DNA from: Elusimicrobiota bacterium
Lineage (GTDB): Bacteria; Elusimicrobiota; Elusimicrobia; 2-01-FULL-59-12; JACPXA01
Reading direction: 5' to 3'
NCBI GenBank assembly: GCA_016196785.1
Contig: JACPXA010000241.1
Location: forward strand, 1 to 8,344
Length of the DNA stretch: 8,344 nt
Shown here: positions 5,814 to 8,344 of the stretch, one piece after another
How positions within the stretch are numbered: the first letter of the stretch is position 1
How the letters are laid out: the number at the start of each line of letters is the position of its first letter
Translations under genes and position numbers: made by a program
Notes under the pieces: model-generated
The model's database searches: none
Told to the model about the DNA's origin: nothing
Seen by the model: the letters and a program-made list of their open reading frames with translations, nothing else

Positions 5814-7471
5814 GTCCTAACCCAAGAACGACCGCTCCCAAAACGACCATCGCTCCTGCCGTCAGCTCAGGGGCGATCCCAGAACTCCCTCTCTCGCCTT
5901 GCACCCTGGTGATCTTTGGGGCCTCCGGGGATCTCACCCACCGGAAACTGGTGCCGGCGCTGTACCGACTCCATCAACAGAAACTGTTACCTCCGGGGTT
6001 CTCCGTGGTGGGGTTCGCTCGCACCTCCCTGACCCATGAGCAGTTCCGGTAAACGCTGCGGGAGGCGGTCGAACAGTTTTCACCTGACAGTGCTCCTGAT
6101 GCGACCCTGTGGACGCAGTTTGCCCAAGGGTTTTATTACCACGCGGGTGAGTATACGAACCCAGACAGCTACCGAACCTTGGGCGAGCTGCTCCACAAAA
6201 TTGAGCGAGAACGACGTACCCAAGGGAACGTCATCTTTTACCTAGCGACCCCGCCGACCTTGTACGCTGAGGTGCTTCAACGGCTCGGGGCCGCGGGACT
6301 CTCCCACACCCGCTGTTCCTTATCCCCTCCGTCCCAGGCACCCCCCCGCACAGCCATCCCAGTGGGGGGGCCGCTACTCCGGCCCCCCCCTACCACGCCC
6401 AGGACCGAATCGGAAGGGGTCTGGCCGCGCATCGTCATCGAGAAACCCTTCGGCCGGGATCTTCAGAGTGCCCAAGCTCTGAACCACGTCGTCCATCAGG
6501 CCTTTCAAGAAGAACAGGTGTATCGGATTGACCATTACCTAGGCAAAGAGACCGTCCAAAACATCCTGGTGTTCCGCCTCGCCAATGGGATCTTCGAACC
6601 GCTCTGGAATCGGAACTATATTGACCACGTGCAGATCACCGCGGCGGAGACCCTGGGGATCGAGAACCGCGGCGCCTACTATGAGCAAGCTGGGGCGCTG
6701 CGGGATATGGTGCAGAATCACCTGCTCCAGCTCCTAGCGCTGGTGGCGATGGAACCCCCCGTTACCTTTGAGGCCGAGGCGGTCCGGGATGAGAAGCAGA
6801 AGGTGTGGCAGGCGATGCATCCCATGTCGGCGGAGGAGGTGAGCCAATGCACGGTGCGTGGTCAGTACGGGGCGGGGGAGGGCGGGGGAAAACCGACCAA
6901 GGGGTACCGCAGCGAAGACAAGGTCTCCCCGAATTCCTCAACGGAAACCTATGTGGCCATGAAGTTCTTCATTGATAACTGGCGATGGGCGGATGTCCCG
7001 TTCTATGTCCGGAGCGGTAAACGGCTCGCCAAACGGGTTACGGAAATTGTGATCCAGTTCAAACGGGTCCCGCACATGTTTTTTCAACATTCCGCTTGTA
7101 ACCGGGTAGAACCCAACCTCCTGATGCTCAACATTCAACCGGATGAAGGAATTTCCCTGACCTTTGGAGCGAAGGTCCCTGGCCAGGCCATCTGTATCAA
7201 CCCCGTGCAGATGGAGTTCCGGTACAGCCAGTCGTTCGGCGCGCAGGCGGCTGAACCGTACGAGCGGCTCCTCCTGGATTGTCTGCGAGGAGACCAAACG
7301 CTGTATGCCCGGCATGATGGGGTGGAAGCCGCCTGGGCTCTGACAACCCCCCTCCTCGAGGCCTGGCAGAACAGCCCCCCGCCATCGTTTCCCAACTATC
7401 CCGCCGGCAGCTGGGGCCCCGCCGAGGCCGATACCTGGATTGCCCAGGATGGTCACCACTGGCACCAGTAA
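5810..7471 (+). pseudogene. zwf: Glucose-6-phosphate 1-dehydrogenase, reading frame interrupted by an in-frame TAA
   Basis: The intact enzyme oxidises glucose-6-P to 6-phosphogluconolactone with reduction of NADP+. The frame begins at a GTG overlapping the gnd stop (GTGA) and has no clear ribosome binding site. Residues 32-48 carry the cofactor motif VIFGASGDLTHRKL. A TAA at 6050-6052 (codon 81, after THEQFR) then stops translation. The same frame continues with TLREAVEQFS and keeps all later family landmarks: IVIEKPFGRDL, RIDHYLGKE (about 239-247), MVQNHLLQLL with the expected catalytic His near 304, IDNWRWADVPFYVRSGKRL, and the family-typical C-terminal region. So the gene is broken by a single codon, not by a shift. 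A glutamate codon (GAA to TAA) is the simplest ancestor. Codons 166-204 (6305-6421) hold an extra proline-rich, homopolymer-rich segment. The whole frame is 553 positions, against about 490-510 in the family. Restart at TTG 6179 would yield a protein without the cofactor motif. A sequencing error would make this an ordinary CDS. Confidence 0.88.
6305..6421 (+). other. C/G-homopolymer, proline-rich insertion inside zwf
   Basis: Between AAGLS and the conserved WPRIVIEKPFG, relatives usually have only a handful of residues. Here there are 39, rich in Pro, Ser, Thr and Arg. The DNA has runs of seven C (6341-6347), seven G (6364-6370) and eight C (6383-6390). GGGGGGGCC (6364-6372) and GGCCCCCCC (6381-6389) form a perfect 9-bp stem with an 8-base loop. 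On the minus strand, G-runs with short spacers could allow a quadruplex. The segment keeps the frame open. Confidence 0.65.
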
Positions 7472-8234
7472 AAACTGGGGTCAGGTCTTGAAAGACCCTC
7501 GTCTCATCCGTTGTGAAAATCTCGAAGAGCTAAGCCACCGGGCAGCGGAGCTCTTTGTCCAACTGGCGCAGCAAGCGGTCACAAAGCGAAGCCGCTTGAC
7601 CGTTGCCCTGTGCGGAGGGCGCACCCCCAGTCGTTTGTATGCCATGCTTGGAGAACCCACTTTTAGGCAACAGGTCCCCTGGGACCAGGTTGCTATCTTT
7701 TGGGGTGATGAGCGGTGCGTCCCGCCGGATCATTCGGACAGCAACTACCGAATGGCCCATGAGCTTCTGCTCTCGAAAGTCCCCATCCCTGAACCAAACA
7801 TCTATCGAATGCCGGGAGAACAACAGGACCCGAACGTGGGCACCAAGGAATATGCTCAAACGCTCCGAAACGTGTTCGGGCTTTCAGAAGGGGCCTGGCC
7901 CCAGCTTGATCTGGTGCTGTTGGGGTTGGGGGAGGATGGCCATACCGCCTCGCTCTTCCCGTACACCGCGGTGCTCCAGGAATGTACCCGGCTCGTCGCC
8001 GCGCCGTTTGTCAAAACCCTCAATGCCTACCGACTCACCCTCACCATCCCGGTCTTCAATGCCGCCCGACATGTCGTCTTCCTGGTGAGCGGCCAATCGA
8101 AGGCCGCCATCCTGAAGGAAGTTCTCCAAGGCGACACTCGGCCAGAGGCACTTCCCGCTCAGCTTATCCGTCCCAACCCTGGCGAGCTCCACTGGCTCGT
8201 TGACCGCCCCGCCGCCTCCCTCCTAGGAACGTAG
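7449..8234 (+). CDS. pgl: 6-phosphogluconolactonase (DevB/SOL type)
   Basis: This 261-residue enzyme, counted from the ATG at 7449, hydrolyses 6-phosphogluconolactone to 6-phosphogluconate, the step between Zwf and Gnd. The family landmarks appear in order: VALCGGRTPSRLY, FWGDERCVPPDHSDSNY, NIYRMPGE, LVLLGLGEDGHTASLFP with the expected catalytic His, and near the end PAQLIRPNPGELHWLVDRPAA. The length is normal for the DevB-type family, which differs from the beta-propeller YbhE type. The start is uncertain. ATG 7449 overlaps the zwf end by 23 bases and has no good ribosome binding site. TTG 7488 is in frame, has GGGG at 7477-7480 ahead of it, and would still include the whole conserved domain, which begins near PRLIRCENLEEL. 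The intervening codons lie in a REP-like motif. The overlap suggests coupling to zwf, so the zwf stop codon could lower its expression. Confidence 0.93.
   Translation: MVTTGTSKNWGQVLKDPRLIRCENLEELSHRAAELFVQLAQQAVTKRSRLTVALCGGRTPSRLYAMLGEPTFRQQVPWDQVAIFWGDERCVPPDHSDSNYRMAHELLLSKVPIPEPNIYRMPGEQQDPNVGTKEYAQTLRNVFGLSEGAWPQLDLVLLGLGEDGHTASLFPYTAVLQECTRLVAAPFVKTLNAYRLTLTIPVFNAARHVVFLVSGQSKAAILKEVLQGDTRPEALPAQLIRPNPGELHWLVDRPAASLLGT
7477..7497 (+). repeat. REP-like motif with hairpin at the zwf/pgl junction
   Basis: GGGGTCAGG (7477-7485) is the same nonamer that opens the palindrome at 8259. It runs into GGTCTT (7484-7489), two bases, then AAGACC (7492-7497), a perfect 6-bp stem. The motif follows the zwf stop immediately and lies in the first codons of pgl. 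One shared nonamer is modest evidence for common origin with the downstream element. Confidence 0.4.
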
Positions 8235-8258
8235 GGGGCAGACTCCGAGAGGTGAGAA

Positions 8259-8326
8259 GGGGTCAGGCACCGAATATGGGCTGACCCCACAACTGGGGTA
8301 GCTACCGGAATTCGGTGCCTGACCCC
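8259..8326. repeat. REP-like palindromic element downstream of pgl
   Basis: A perfect 17-bp inverted repeat, GGGGTCAGGCACCGAAT (8259-8275) and its complement (8310-8326), encloses 34 bases. The enclosed part folds again: ACCCC (8284-8288) pairs with GGGGT (8295-8299), and GCT (8280-8282) with AGC (8300-8302). Such nested palindromes in intergenic space resemble REP elements, which in many bacteria are mobilised in trans by a RAYT-family transposase. No such gene is in this window. In RNA the structure would be a strong hairpin and could end or protect the operon transcript, but no T-run follows, so a classical intrinsic terminator is not supported. Positions 8235-8258 and 8327-8344 hold nothing else I recognise. 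Confidence 0.75.
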
Positions 8327-8344
8327 AGCCCTGTTTGTGATATA

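Noticed and set aside
6050..6052. TAA decoded as an amino acid by recoding
   Set aside because: Selenocysteine and pyrrolysine use TGA and TAG. TAA ends several genes in this window, and no special downstream stem is evident. Only low-level readthrough remains possible.
6036..6245. Overlapping plus-strand frame across the zwf stop, as a possible frameshifted zwf continuation
   Set aside because: Its residues do not resemble G6PD. The original frame itself resumes family-like sequence right after TAA, so the defect is a nonsense codon and not an indel.
8259..8344. Intrinsic terminator after pgl
   Set aside because: The hairpin is strong, but it is followed by AGCCCTGTTTG, without a T-run. 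Its perfect long palindrome fits a REP element better.

Overview
The window is a bacterial chromosomal segment that reads as a plus-strand metabolic operon. GC content is moderately high by eye, genes are tightly packed, and several start codons overlap the preceding stop. The genes encode the oxidative pentose phosphate pathway and its links to glycolysis and ferredoxin. The protein style (a type 2 ferredoxin-NADP reductase, a transaldolase plus the glucose-6-phosphate isomerase form usually seen fused to transaldolase, and a short-form Gnd) and the GGGGTCAGG-type palindromic repeats would fit a Nitrospira-like or other deep-branching Gram-negative lineage. That placement is an impression from the sequence, not a search result.

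Layout. Positions 1-834 hold a leader and a small secreted, probably outer-membrane beta-barrel protein resembling part of the PorV/PorQ family. Next come a type 2 ferredoxin/flavodoxin-NADP+ reductase (868-1890), transaldolase (1887-3056), glucose-6-phosphate isomerase (3067-4809), 6-phosphogluconate dehydrogenase (4824-5813), a glucose-6-phosphate dehydrogenase reading frame broken by one in-frame TAA (5810-7471), and 6-phosphogluconolactonase (7449-8234). The window ends in a palindromic REP-like element (8259-8326).

How the genes work together. Pgi interconverts fructose-6-P and glucose-6-P. Zwf, 6-phosphogluconolactonase and Gnd oxidise glucose-6-P to ribulose-5-P, yielding reduced NAD(P). 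Transaldolase recycles sugar phosphates. The reductase could pass electrons from the NADPH made here to ferredoxin, or the reverse. Translational coupling is likely at fnr/tal (ATGA), gnd/zwf (GTGA) and zwf/pgl (23-nt overlap).

Most notable points: the nonsense codon in an otherwise intact zwf; a C/G-homopolymer, proline-rich insertion in the same gene with a strong hairpin; a 24-nt tandem repeat that extends the Gnd C-terminus; a transaldolase and isomerase that look like the two halves of a known bifunctional enzyme; and REP-like motifs, one at the zwf/pgl junction and one downstream of pgl. I saw no RNA genes, CRISPR array, transposase gene or convincing minus-strand gene. The window is mainly central metabolism with unusual small-scale edits, and I do not see a novel defence or mobile system.
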